Positions 43,737 to 52,837 of a stretch of DNA of 55,165 nucleotides are shown one piece after another. Numbering within the stretch: position 1 is the stretch's first letter; the number at the start of each line of letters is the position of its first letter. Below the pieces are notes generated by a model that saw nothing but the letters and a program-made list of their open reading frames with translations, searched no databases and had not been told where the DNA came from. Made by a program: the position numbers and the translations under genes. Source of the stretch: Halobacteriales archaeon QS_6_71_20 (GTDB lineage Archaea > Halobacteriota > Halobacteria > Halobacteriales > Haloferacaceae); the NCBI GenBank assembly GCA_003020945.1, contig PXRU01000019.1:66737-121901 (forward strand). Reading direction: 5' to 3'.

Positions 43737-45029
43737 ATGGACGAACTCACACGCCGGCGTCTTCTCGGGGGGGTTTCGGGCATCCTCGGAGCGACTGCCG
43801 GCTGCCAGTCGCTCGGCGGAGCGGCGGAGGACACCTCACAGACGGGGCCTCAAGACGGCGTCCCGGGTGGCGAGATCTACGTTCGAGCCTCGCCCTCCGA
43901 GTTGCCGGACGCGCCGTCTTCCCCCTCCTTCGGCGTCACCGGGACCGGCGTCTACGAGTTCCGAGAGCAGGGCGACGGCTGGCGACACGTCCGACACGGA
44001 TCGCCGGACCGGCGGGTTCCTAGGATCGACGCCGCCGAGGCCGCCGTCGGCGCCTCGCCCACGAGCAGGCCGCTGATCAGCAACGGCGACCGAACCGTCT
44101 ACGTCGACCCGAACGGGGGCGACGACACGGCGGCCGGTACACGGAGCGATCCGCTCGCGACTATCCAGCAGGCGGTCTCTCGAGTGCCGATCTATCTTCG
44201 CCATCAGTACACGATCGACCTCGCGACGGTTCCCGAGACCCCAGTCGCGTATGACGAGGACGTCCTCGTCCCGGCCGTGGTCGGGACGGGGATGGCAGGG
44301 AGAGAGGAGGAGGCGGCCGGGCCCGGGCCGTTCCTGAACCTGGTCATACGGGGCGAACCGGGGAACCCGAGCGCCGTCGATGTCGGGAGCATCATGTTCG
44401 GAAACGTGCTCGGGACTGCCGCGGGGAACCTCTACCACGTGCGCATTTCACGGGACAGTCCGTACGACGACGAGGGGTACGGACTGTCCGCGTACGGGGA
44501 CGGGGAGCTGAAGCTGTACGACATCCGGTTCACCGACGGTCCGACGAACGGCGTCCTCATCTACGGCGCACGCACGAAGGCGTCTCTCGTGGACTTCGGC
44601 GAGGACAACGTCGCTATCGGCCTGAAAGCGAAACGCCACGCGAGCGTGATCATGCACCAGTCCCAGGGCGTCCTCGAGAGCGACGCGTTCCGGGCGACCG
44701 GGAACTCCCTGATAAGCGTCGTACGGAACAGCCAGGTGACGGGGAGCCCGATGTACAACACGCTACGCGGCGGTCTCATCTTCGACGACGAGCTGGACTC
44801 GTGGGTCGGCCTCGCCGGTAACGCGAACGTGACATCCGGCGAGGCGGACCAGCAGACCGACTCGCCGGCCGACAACTCCACCGAGGGATCCGGAAACCGG
44901 AGCGTCGACGTCTACCGGGACCACCCCGACGACAAGTCGATCGGCGACATCTGGTACGTCGACGGGTCCGGAGAGGCGTCCGAGGGCTTCTACGGCCAGG
45001 TGGAGGACGGCCCCGTGAAGATCGGTTGA
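43737..45029 (+). CDS. Tat-exported beta-helix lipoprotein
   Basis: 430-aa surface lipoprotein. Tat motif TRRRLLGG (residues 5-12) and lipobox TAGC (Cys23) direct export and lipid anchoring. Residues ~45-85 (GGEIYVRASPSELPDAPSS, GTGVYEFREQGDGWRHV) look like a small strand-rich module. From YVDPNGGDDTAAGTRSDPLA (~120) to ~360 the sequence is a right-handed parallel beta-helix (pectate-lyase-like): repeated VVIRG, GELKLYDIRFTDG, NVAIGLKAKRHASVI. The start NGGDDTAAGT...PLATIQQAV is the standard opening of such helices. No catalytic residues assigned. It may bind or cut the glycan made by this locus. Confidence 0.82.
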   Translation: MDELTRRRLLGGVSGILGATAGCQSLGGAAEDTSQTGPQDGVPGGEIYVRASPSELPDAPSSPSFGVTGTGVYEFREQGDGWRHVRHGSPDRRVPRIDAAEAAVGASPTSRPLISNGDRTVYVDPNGGDDTAAGTRSDPLATIQQAVSRVPIYLRHQYTIDLATVPETPVAYDEDVLVPAVVGTGMAGREEEAAGPGPFLNLVIRGEPGNPSAVDVGSIMFGNVLGTAAGNLYHVRISRDSPYDDEGYGLSAYGDGELKLYDIRFTDGPTNGVLIYGARTKASLVDFGEDNVAIGLKAKRHASVIMHQSQGVLESDAFRATGNSLISVVRNSQVTGSPMYNTLRGGLIFDDELDSWVGLAGNANVTSGEADQQTDSPADNSTEGSGNRSVDVYRDHPDDKSIGDIWYVDGSGEASEGFYGQVEDGPVKIG

Positions 45030-45259
45030 TGATCTGTCGGCGCTCCTCCGCCGGCCGTGCCACCATGCCCACTGGTCCCACCGTACCTCCGGTGGGGGGA
45101 TCTCTCCCGCACGCGTCGTTCACTCGATCCGTCGAACCGAATCGTCACGCCCGAACCCAGCTCGACACAGCCTCGCTCACATGTCTCCCGGAACGCTTCG
45201 ACCTCTCCAGTCCCGTCCCGCCCGCCCACCGGTCGACCGCCCGAACCGGGTGATCGGCG

Positions 45260-46729
45260 GTGGGTAAGTCCATCGTCCAGCGCTTCCTGGCTATCTTCGG
45301 GTCGAGCGTGATCGGGATCGTCGCGACGTTCCTCGCGACGCCGATCATCGTCCGTATCCTGGGCAGCAGCCGGTACGGGGACTACGCTTTCATGCTCTCG
45401 GTACTCAGTATTCTGATGCTGTTCGTCAACGCGGGCATATACGACGGCATCAGGAAATACCTGAAAGAATCCGACCGCCCGGAGCAGTGGGCCGACCACG
45501 TGTTCGGGTTCTACACCCGGGTCGGCGTCGTCCTCGCGACCCTCGTCGTCGTCTTCCTCGTCGCCCTCGTCGAAGGCGGGTTCGTCGAGCGGTACCTCGG
45601 CGCGCGGTTCGACCTCTATTTCCTTCTCATCGCGGGAACGGTCGTCACCCAGCAGGCGTTCTCCATCGGCCGGAGCACGCTGATGGGGTTCGATCGCGAG
45701 GACGTCTCCGAGAAACTGGTGGTGGCAAACAAACTGTCCACCGTCGTCGTCGGACTGGGGCTGATCACGTTCGGGTACGGCATCCCGGGACTCATCGCCG
45801 CCAAACTGCTGGCTAACCTGCTCACCGCCGCCGCCGGCGCCGTCGTCATCGGGCGGTTCGTCGGCTACTCGCACCTGTTCTCGGTGACGCCGGACGACTT
45901 CCCCCGCCGTCGATTGATGACGTTCAACGTCATGAGTATCGGCCTGTTCGCGCTCTTCCTGTCGATCAAACACGCCGACATACTCCTGATACAGTTCTAC
46001 CGAGGGAGCGATGCCACCGGATACTACAAGGCGGCGCTCAACCTCGCGGAGTTCATCTGGTTCGTCCCCCGCATCGTCCAGATGTCGCTCCTGCACTCGA
46101 CATCCGAGCTGTGGTCCGAGGAGCGAACCGACGCGATCACCGACATCTCGGCGCGGGTGACTCGCTACTCGCTCCTGTTCACGATGCTCCTCGTCATCGG
46201 TCTGAGCGTCCTCGCGGAGCCAACGATCACCGTCTACTACGGGCCGGAGTTCCGGCCGGCTATCCTCCCGCTGATAATCCTGCTGCCGGGCGCGATGGGC
46301 TTCGCGGTCGCACGCCCCATCTTGGCCATCGGCCAGGGGAAGGGCGCGTTCCGATACCTGATCTACGCGACGGGCGCCGCGGCGCTCGTCAACCTCGTGC
46401 TCAACGTCGTCCTGATCCCGCGATACGGTATCGTGGGCGCCGCGGTGGCGACGAGCATCGGGTACTTCTCGATGCTGATCTTCCACGTCGGCAGCGCGCG
46501 TGCCATCGGCTTCGACCCGATCGCTGACCTCCGGCTTCCGAACGTCGTGACGACCATGGTCGTCGCCGCCGTGGCCATCGTCCTCCTCTCCAGGGTCATC
46601 GACTCGGTAGTGCTGTCGTTCCTCGTCGTCCCGCCGACCGGGTTCGTCATCTACTGGGCCGTCGCGCTGGCGGCGGACGCCGTCTCGGTCGACGAGCTCC
46701 GCGAGCTCCGCGATGAGGTCCCGTTGTGA
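45260..46729 (+). CDS. Polysaccharide flippase (Wzx/MATE-like)
   Basis: 489-aa polytopic protein with 12-14 predicted helices, beginning MGKSIVQRFLAIFGSSVIGI (GTG start at 45260). It belongs to the polysaccharide-biosynthesis/oligosaccharide flippase superfamily (MVF), which moves lipid-linked oligosaccharides across the membrane. Typical sequences include VRILGSSRYGDYAFML near residue 36 and LIPRYGIVGAAVATSIGYF near 390. No ABC transporter genes are present nearby, so this is the export step of the glycan pathway. 230 nt downstream of the beta-helix lipoprotein on the same strand. Confidence 0.92.
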   Translation: MGKSIVQRFLAIFGSSVIGIVATFLATPIIVRILGSSRYGDYAFMLSVLSILMLFVNAGIYDGIRKYLKESDRPEQWADHVFGFYTRVGVVLATLVVVFLVALVEGGFVERYLGARFDLYFLLIAGTVVTQQAFSIGRSTLMGFDREDVSEKLVVANKLSTVVVGLGLITFGYGIPGLIAAKLLANLLTAAAGAVVIGRFVGYSHLFSVTPDDFPRRRLMTFNVMSIGLFALFLSIKHADILLIQFYRGSDATGYYKAALNLAEFIWFVPRIVQMSLLHSTSELWSEERTDAITDISARVTRYSLLFTMLLVIGLSVLAEPTITVYYGPEFRPAILPLIILLPGAMGFAVARPILAIGQGKGAFRYLIYATGAAALVNLVLNVVLIPRYGIVGAAVATSIGYFSMLIFHVGSARAIGFDPIADLRLPNVVTTMVVAAVAIVLLSRVIDSVVLSFLVVPPTGFVIYWAVALAADAVSVDELRELRDEVPL

Positions 46730-47064
46730 CTCGCAGCGGTTGAGGAACACTGACCCGTGTCACTGACGACCGGTATCGGGAGTCCCCCCGACGAGAACAC
46801 GGACGCTGACCGGGATATCCCTCGACGACCTCCGCGGATACGTCGTCGATGCGGTCACTCTCGTCGACGCAACACCGTAGCCGTAGACAGTCTGTCACCG
46901 TCGTGGGCCTCGACTCGTACACGAGACCACGGGATCGGACTCGCGTCGAACGGACGTTCCACGAGGTGAGCGAAAGCGTTCACCCCCGTGGGATCGGCTA
47001 ATTCGAACGCTACCCGCCGGTACGGCGTTTTTACTTTTGCCCCTCGGGGGAGTCGGAGCGGACG
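46730..47064. other. Intergenic region upstream of the second sulfatase-like gene
   Basis: No coding sequence supported. An A/T box GTTTTTACTTTTG near 47028-47040 sits about 30 nt before the ATG at 47065 and is the likely promoter. Confidence 0.45.
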
Positions 47065-48210
47065 ATGGCCGTCAGAAACGTCCTGATGTACGTCTGCGAT
47101 GCCCTCCGCTGGGACGAGTTGCCGGCCGAGGTCGCCGAACGGGGCGTAACGTTCAAGACGGTCGCCCAGTCCACGTGGAGTCCGCCCTGCTTCGCGACGC
47201 TCTCGACCGGTCTCTACCCCGAACAGCACGGCGTCCTTGAGTTCACCCACGACCTGGCGGACGGCGTCGGGACCGTCTACGACGTCGACGGACTCGACGG
47301 CGCCTACTACAACAAACACCCGAACGACAGGCTCGCGGACGTCTTCGGCGTCCCCCAGGACCGGACGGTGGACGACCTCTCTGAGCCGTTCTTCTACGTC
47401 GAACGCGACCTGACTACACACGCTCCCTACGACGAGGTGGAGTCGACGGACGCGAGCGCCTACCTCCGGGACGTGGGGAGCGACTGGGACCGGATGATCG
47501 ACGACTACCGCGGCGGCGTCCGGAAGAGCGTCGCCATCTTCGAGGACCGCCTCGACGCCCTCCGCGAGCGGGGGGTGCTGTCGGACACGCTCGTGATCTT
47601 CACCGCCGACCACGGCGAGATCCTCGGCGAACACGGCGATGTCGCGCACTCCAACCCGACCTGCCCGGAGTTGGCGTACGTGCCGACCGTACTCGTCCAC
47701 CCGTCCGTCTCGGCGGACGACTTTCACGTGGATCCCGAATCGGCGGTGATCGAGCATGTCGACCTCGTCGAGACTGCGCTCTCTCTCATCGACTTCGACG
47801 ACGTTCCGACCCAAGGGGTCGATCTCACGTCCCGACCGCGTGACGGACCGCTGGGGTACAACTACGTCCGCGTCTCGAAGCGCGGGATCCCCTTCTATGA
47901 GACCAAGAGCGCCTGGGCGTACGACGGCGGATACGTCTTCCCCACGAACCGGCGTGCGGCCCGTCTGGTTTACTACTGTTACCGCCAGCTCCGCAGCGCC
48001 TCCCGCCACGCGATACGGGAGAACTGGCGCGCGGTCCTCGCCCAGTACGTCCACGACTCGTACCGCTACGGCGACCCGTCGGTCTCCCTCGATGATGCCA
48101 GCGAGCACATCGAGGCGATGGACGAGCGGATCGAACGCGTGGAGCTCGAGGAGACGACGCTCAGCGAGGAGACGGAGGAACGACTCCGGGACATGGGGTA
48201 CATGACGTAA
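47065..48210 (+). CDS. Sulfatase-like alkaline phosphatase superfamily protein (Ser type)
   Basis: 381 aa, ATG at 47065. Metal ligand Asp12 in VLMYVCDALRWDELP; the nucleophile site reads S39-P-P-C-F in STWSPPCFATLSTGLYPEQHG, a serine where formylglycine-type enzymes have Cys/Ser, but with Phe replacing the usual Arg of C/S-x-P-x-R. Asp182-His183 are in TADHGEILGEHGD. It ends ERLRDMGYMT, similar to the C-terminus of the first sulfatase-like protein (LRKMGYLEEDL). No signal peptide. It may remove sulfate or transfer a phosphoryl/phosphoalcohol group on a glycan precursor. Clearly a paralogue, not a copy, of the gene at 41149. Confidence 0.85.
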   Translation: MAVRNVLMYVCDALRWDELPAEVAERGVTFKTVAQSTWSPPCFATLSTGLYPEQHGVLEFTHDLADGVGTVYDVDGLDGAYYNKHPNDRLADVFGVPQDRTVDDLSEPFFYVERDLTTHAPYDEVESTDASAYLRDVGSDWDRMIDDYRGGVRKSVAIFEDRLDALRERGVLSDTLVIFTADHGEILGEHGDVAHSNPTCPELAYVPTVLVHPSVSADDFHVDPESAVIEHVDLVETALSLIDFDDVPTQGVDLTSRPRDGPLGYNYVRVSKRGIPFYETKSAWAYDGGYVFPTNRRAARLVYYCYRQLRSASRHAIRENWRAVLAQYVHDSYRYGDPSVSLDDASEHIEAMDERIERVELEETTLSEETEERLRDMGYMT

Positions 48211-48483
48211 CGCCGAACCCGCCGGTCGACCACGAACCGACTCGGAACACGTCGCCGTCGGACGGTGGGTGCTACGGCTGATACCCGACGCGTAGACGTT
48301 TCCATCGCGTCGAGGCGCTCAGGTAGCTAGGATTCGTCGAGATACCTTTCGTTCACCCCACGGCACGGGGGTGACGACTACGAGGCGGTCAACCGCCTTC
48401 GACGGGTATCGGCACCCGCGGCTGCTTCGCGCTCTCGCCGGCGGAGATGGCGGAGGCGACCGGAACGAGGGGCCGATAACCGG

Positions 48484-48505
48484 CGATAGCGACGGGACGC
48501 TATCG
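48484..48505 (-). terminator. Perfect 8-bp hairpin after the PL9-like gene
   Basis: CGATAGCG (48484-48491) pairs with CGCTATCG (48498-48505) around a 6-nt loop. It lies 2 nt beyond the stop (48508-48510) of the minus-strand beta-helix gene, so it may stabilise or end that transcript. Another small palindrome (GGCGGT/ACCGCC) is near 48382. The rest of 48211-48507 has no gene. Confidence 0.55.
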
Positions 48506-48507
48506 GC

Positions 48508-49833
48508 TCAGTTCAGTGAACCGATCTGATCCCACTGGGACCCGTCGCCGACGTACACCGCACCTGTATCGAGGGCCACGTAGAGCGCACGCTCGGTCGG
48601 CGTGTACTCCCCTTTCACGCCGTCTTGGTCCACGATCGGGACGTCGGCGTCGATGGACCTGAAGTTCTCGTTCACGGGGACGTGCCAGTCCTTTGCACTC
48701 TCCTCGGGGATCACGTACCCGTGGTTCGCCGTCTGGCCATCGCCGGCGGGTTCCGACCGTGTCGCCGTCGAGTCGTCGGTCGAGCTCGTCTCAAAGGCAC
48801 CCAGGTCGGGTGCCCCGCCGTTGTAGTCGAGACCGACGTCGACGCCGGTGTCGATGCAGGGACTCGCCTGCTCCGGGCGTAGGAAGTCGTCGGAGGAGGG
48901 GTCGGTACTCCGGAACCGCGGGTCGGAGATGCCCAGGTTCCAGGTGTTGGCCTCCTCGACGACGGCCTCGGACGTGTCGACGGGACCCTCGAACGAGATG
49001 TTGTTCTTCAACACGTGGGCGATGTCCTGGAACGCGAAGTTGACGCCGTTGTCCCACGCGGTGCAGTTGTACACCTCGATCACGTTGTCGTCCTCGCCGT
49101 TCCACCAGAACCCACTCCCCGGGCTATAGCTGTCGTTGTCGACGTGGTTGCCGTAGGAGACGCAGTGATGCACGAGGTGGCCACCGCCGACGCCGGTATT
49201 CGAGGACCCGAGTTTGAAGCCGTTCCCGTTGCCGTTGGCACCCTGGCCGTTGTTCCACGACCAGCAGTAGCGGACGGTGTGGTTCTCGGAGACCCACAGG
49301 TCGTACCCGTCGTCGCCGTTGTTCCAGGAACGGCAGCCCTCGATGAGGCCGTTCTTCGCCGGCCCCGTCATGTTGATGCCGTCCGCGTTCTGCCCCTCGT
49401 TCTGGGGATCCATGTTGTCGTGGGAGTCACAGTTACGGAACGTGACGTTGTCGTTGCCGTTGTTCATGATCCCCCAGACGTTGTTGTGGTGAACGTTCAG
49501 GTTCTCGAACGTGACGTCGTGACCGTTGCTCCCCGCGAAAATGCCCTTGTAGCCGGAGTCGGAGATCTCGAAGCCGCGAATCGTCACGTAGGGTTCGACG
49601 ACCTTGATCCCGCTGTCGTCGGTCGGGCTGTTCAGGCCCGCGGCGAACTGGATGTGGGGGTTCTCACCGTTAGCGGCCCGAACGAGGATCCGGTTGCCCT
49701 CCTCGCCGCGACTGTCGATGTTCCACCGACCGGACATCTCGTACGTTCCGCCGCGGGCGACGATCTCGTCGCCCGGTCCCGCGTTCGCAACCGCGTCTTT
49801 CAACTCGCCCGCGTTCGTGACTGTCGTAACCAT
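48508..49833 (-). CDS. Right-handed beta-helix protein, PL9-like
   Basis: 441 aa starting MVTTVTNAGELKDAVANAGP. The beta-helix part (residues ~1-350) has the layout of polysaccharide lyase family 9: IRGFEISDSGYKGIFAGSNG, NGLIEGCRSWNNGDDGYDLW, NGNGFKLGSSNTGVGGGHLV, CVSYGNHVDNDS, FWWNGEDDNVIEVYNCTAWD. A 60-residue C-terminal module (DWHVPVNENFRSIDADVPIV, ALYVALDTGAVYVGDGSQWD) resembles the strand-rich head of the other beta-helix protein. No Sec, Tat or lipoprotein signal is evident, which is unusual for a lyase. It could be intracellular, exported by another route, or act as a glycan-binding/phage-tail-spike-like protein. Confidence 0.78.
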   Translation of the reverse strand: MVTTVTNAGELKDAVANAGPGDEIVARGGTYEMSGRWNIDSRGEEGNRILVRAANGENPHIQFAAGLNSPTDDSGIKVVEPYVTIRGFEISDSGYKGIFAGSNGHDVTFENLNVHHNNVWGIMNNGNDNVTFRNCDSHDNMDPQNEGQNADGINMTGPAKNGLIEGCRSWNNGDDGYDLWVSENHTVRYCWSWNNGQGANGNGNGFKLGSSNTGVGGGHLVHHCVSYGNHVDNDSYSPGSGFWWNGEDDNVIEVYNCTAWDNGVNFAFQDIAHVLKNNISFEGPVDTSEAVVEEANTWNLGISDPRFRSTDPSSDDFLRPEQASPCIDTGVDVGLDYNGGAPDLGAFETSSTDDSTATRSEPAGDGQTANHGYVIPEESAKDWHVPVNENFRSIDADVPIVDQDGVKGEYTPTERALYVALDTGAVYVGDGSQWDQIGSLN

Positions 49834-50634
49834 TTAATCTTGTACCTCGATATCCTCAGCTCCGTCGTTCCATCGACCGATACTGCCGCCCTCTCGTCGC
49901 CCCCTCCTGGCACCGGAATCGAACCGTTCGATGCCCGTTCTCTCGTCGCTACCGTGACCGTCTCGTCTCGGTTTATGAGGTTCTTTCTCGTCCGTCACAG
50001 CGGGTAGATTCTCCTTACAGTAAAGACCGTTACTGCAGGATTCGCCGCGACTACCCCGAGATTCCGATCCGATGATAACCGGTCAATATCGGAAAGGTGC
50101 CGTATTATTGCAGAGGCCGGTCGAGAGGCCGGCCCTCGATAATCAGCTCCTACCGCGGTTCTACCTGGAGTAAGGCTGCCTTACACTCGTTCTCGCCATC
50201 TGCTGGCGTCGTAACGGACCTGTCATCGGGGCGAACGGATACGGCGCGCACTACTACCGATCGCGCTCACAGCGAGTGGGCACGGTCTGCCGATCACGAT
50301 CCACGTGGCCCGAAACGGCTATCACTTGGGTATCGAGCGCGAGCTCGTGAGCGTCGCGGAAAAGTCGCTCCGTCTCGCCCGGTAGAGGAAGTACCTTCCG
50401 TAGAAACGAGGACTCGATCGAGGGGCGACCGGTGGCTGGCCGATCGGCAGAACGAACGCGATCCGCTGCAGTTCGAGTCGAGGACCGCCGTGCGGAGAAC
50501 GCTCCCCCCTCAGTCGGACACGAGCCGAGACCCTGGTAGCGTCCACAGCGACCGGCACGAGATCGTAGTGAACGACGGACTCGACCGTCCCCGACCGAAC
50601 TTCATCTACCGATAACAAGTGCCGTCCCCCGGAG
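49834..50634. other. 800-nt intergenic region
   Basis: No gene supported. Long open frames exist on both strands but lack haloarchaeal codon bias. A minus-strand stretch at about 50330-50500 (RFYGRYFLYRARRSDFSAT) may be an old gene fragment. The 49834-49870 part should carry the promoter of the PL9-like gene (GATATCGAGG and GATTAAATGG near the start). Confidence 0.4.
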
Positions 50635-51840
50635 CTACTGTGCTTGTGGAACCGACCCGTCCTCTGTCGGTCGGCGATCGGTGGTTTCCCCGTCGAGTTC
50701 GCGGTAGAACGCCTCGAAGCGGTCGACCATCGCGTCGATCGTGAGCGTCGTCCTCGCGTGTCGCTGCGCCGCGTTCCCGAGCGCCCAGCGAAGCGACGGC
50801 GACTCCACGAGGCGCGTGATCGCCCAGCCCAAGTCCGTCGGCGCTTCGACCGGCACGAACAACCCCGTCCGATAGCTCTCGAGGAGTTCCGCGGTCCCGT
50901 CGACGGGCGTGGCGACGATCGGCAAGCCGGCGGCCATCGCCTCGATGACTGAGCCCGGCATCCCCTCGTAGTGGGAGGGGAACGCGAACACGTCCATCGC
51001 CGCCAACACGTCGGGCACGTCGTCGCGCATCCCGGGGAACTCGACCGAGTCGGCACAGCCGAGTTCCTCGGCGCGGGCCTCCAGTGCCTCGCGGTCCGCG
51101 CCGTCGCCGACGAGCACGAGGCGGGCGTCGATCCCCCGCTCTCGCACCTGTGCCCACGCCGTGAGCAGTTCGAAGTGGCCCTTTCGCTCGAGCAGCCGTC
51201 CGACGGTTCCGACGACGAGTTCGTCCTCTCCGACGTCGAGTTCCGATCTCACCGCGGCTCCGGACCCCGCGTGATACCGGGAGACGTCTCGGCCGTTCCC
51301 GATCACCGTGACGCGCTCGGGGTCGGCGCCGCGGTCGACGGCGAGGTCCCGCCCGGTCTCCGAGTTCGAAACGATCCGGTCCGAGAGCCGGACGGCCACA
51401 CGACGGAAGAGCGTTCGAACGCGACCCTCGTCGTCAGGGACGAGCCTGACGCCGGTCACGACCGTCGAGGGAACGATCAGTCCGGCGACGCCGGCGATCA
51501 GGTTGTCGAAAAGGAGGAAGGAGTGGATGACGTCCGGACGTTCCCTGTACGCCGCATAGCAGAACCGGAGGGGAACGGTCAGGTACGCGGTCCTGTCGGT
51601 CACGGCGACGACGGCGCCGTTCTCGACACGACCGCACGACGTCAACGTCCGGACGGGTATCCCCGACCGGAGCTCCGCCGCCAACGGGTTCGTCTCGAAG
51701 ACGGTCCAGACAGTCACGTCGTACCCGTCCGCGTCGAGGCCGTTCGCGAGTTCGACGAGCGTTTTCTCGGCCCCGCCGACGCAGAGGGCGGTGATGAACA
51801 GCCAGACGTCCGTCCGCTCCGAGGGTAGATCCGGGTTCAT
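50635..51840 (-). CDS. GT4-type glycosyltransferase
   Basis: 401 aa from the ATG at 51840 (a GTG at 51861 is an alternative). N-terminal domain VWLFITALCVGGAEKTLVEL is the GT4 acceptor loop (GGAEK). C-terminal domain holds VGTVGRLLERKGHFELLTAW and the E-x7-E of FPSHYEGMPGSVIEAMAAGL, followed by PIVATPVDGTAELLES. It is a retaining GT-B enzyme probably acting on the lipid-linked glycan. It is immediately downstream of the DUF1616 gene (22 nt between), so they likely form one transcript. Confidence 0.9.
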   Translation of the reverse strand: MNPDLPSERTDVWLFITALCVGGAEKTLVELANGLDADGYDVTVWTVFETNPLAAELRSGIPVRTLTSCGRVENGAVVAVTDRTAYLTVPLRFCYAAYRERPDVIHSFLLFDNLIAGVAGLIVPSTVVTGVRLVPDDEGRVRTLFRRVAVRLSDRIVSNSETGRDLAVDRGADPERVTVIGNGRDVSRYHAGSGAAVRSELDVGEDELVVGTVGRLLERKGHFELLTAWAQVRERGIDARLVLVGDGADREALEARAEELGCADSVEFPGMRDDVPDVLAAMDVFAFPSHYEGMPGSVIEAMAAGLPIVATPVDGTAELLESYRTGLFVPVEAPTDLGWAITRLVESPSLRWALGNAAQRHARTTLTIDAMVDRFEAFYRELDGETTDRRPTEDGSVPQAQ

Positions 51841-51862
51841 GTCGTCTGGTCTCTCGGTCACG

Positions 51863-52837
51863 TCACGCTCGCACGTCGATCCAGAGGTGCACCTCACGGT
51901 ACGAGTTGTCGATCCGAGGGTTCCGCGGGGCCTCGCCGCGGTAGAGGAGATACACCATCCGATAGCTGCCGGTCCGGTTCGGCGTCGCCGTCGTTTCGAT
52001 CACTCGCCGTCCGTCCGGCGGCACCTGGAGACCGGTCGTGGCGATCCGGCGGCGGTCGAGTACCTCGGTCCCGTTCCCGCGGCGCTCGACCCGTTGCAGT
52101 TGCGCGACGACCGTGTACGTCACCGGCGCGCCCTCGTGGTTCTCCACGACGGCCGGGAACCGGGTGGACGTCCCGCGGGTGACGTTCGTCGGATACGCCG
52201 GCGACTCGGGTCCGCCGTTCACCGCGTTCGGCTGGAAGTAGAGCTCGGTGAGCGACGGCGACTGGCGGGCGTCGCTCTGGGAGTACGCGACCGCGGCGCC
52301 GCTGAGTACCACGCACAGGACGACCGCGAGCGTCAGCACGGTCGGACGATATCGACGTGTCGACGATGCTCCGGACCCACGTCGGCCGAGTGTGGGTGCG
52401 TATCTGACCAACGGCGGGACTCGACTGCGCCGCCAGGCCGCAGTCGCGGCCGACCCGACCGTCACGACGGCGATTCCCCCCAGAAGTGTTCCCGACGAAA
52501 CGGTGCCGACGACCCGATCCAGCCCGAATCCGACGATGACCACGCTGCCGAGGCTGATTCCGATCGAGAGGACGGCACGCTCCATGAGGGTGATCCCGCG
52601 GTCGGAGGGGTCGTTTTCCCTCGGGTCGGGGGTCGAGGCCACGGCCGGGAACAGGGCCGCGGTGACCGCGTATCCCGGCGCGAGCAACGCCGCGAGGAGT
52701 GCGAGCGGCAGACGCACGGCCGTCGGGGCGCCGAGGAGGACGACGACGACGGTCGCCGCGACGACGGCGAGGACGACGACGAGGTCGGTCGCGTCCCGCA
52801 GGGCGCTCGCCGGGTTCGAGGGGGGTCGTCGAGACAT
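51863..52837 (-). CDS. DUF1616 membrane protein
   Basis: 324 aa, about five N-terminal helices (residues ~17-35, 40-62, 88-108, 115-135, 167-187) and a C-terminal extracytoplasmic domain with ELYFQPNAVNGGPESPAYPT and several N-x-T/S sequons (NVT, NRT). This is the layout of DUF1616 proteins, common in haloarchaeal glycan loci; activity unknown. Start ATG 52837. A CATATAGCTTTAC box near 52900-52912 could be its promoter with a roughly 40-nt leader. Confidence 0.82.
   Translation of the reverse strand: MSRRPPSNPASALRDATDLVVVLAVVAATVVVVLLGAPTAVRLPLALLAALLAPGYAVTAALFPAVASTPDPRENDPSDRGITLMERAVLSIGISLGSVVIVGFGLDRVVGTVSSGTLLGGIAVVTVGSAATAAWRRSRVPPLVRYAPTLGRRGSGASSTRRYRPTVLTLAVVLCVVLSGAAVAYSQSDARQSPSLTELYFQPNAVNGGPESPAYPTNVTRGTSTRFPAVVENHEGAPVTYTVVAQLQRVERRGNGTEVLDRRRIATTGLQVPPDGRRVIETTATPNRTGSYRMVYLLYRGEAPRNPRIDNSYREVHLWIDVRA

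Noticed and set aside
50097..50615. 172-aa plus-strand frame in the 800-nt gap
   Set aside because: Arg/Ser-rich composition without haloarchaeal acidity or codon bias, and no recognisable motif.
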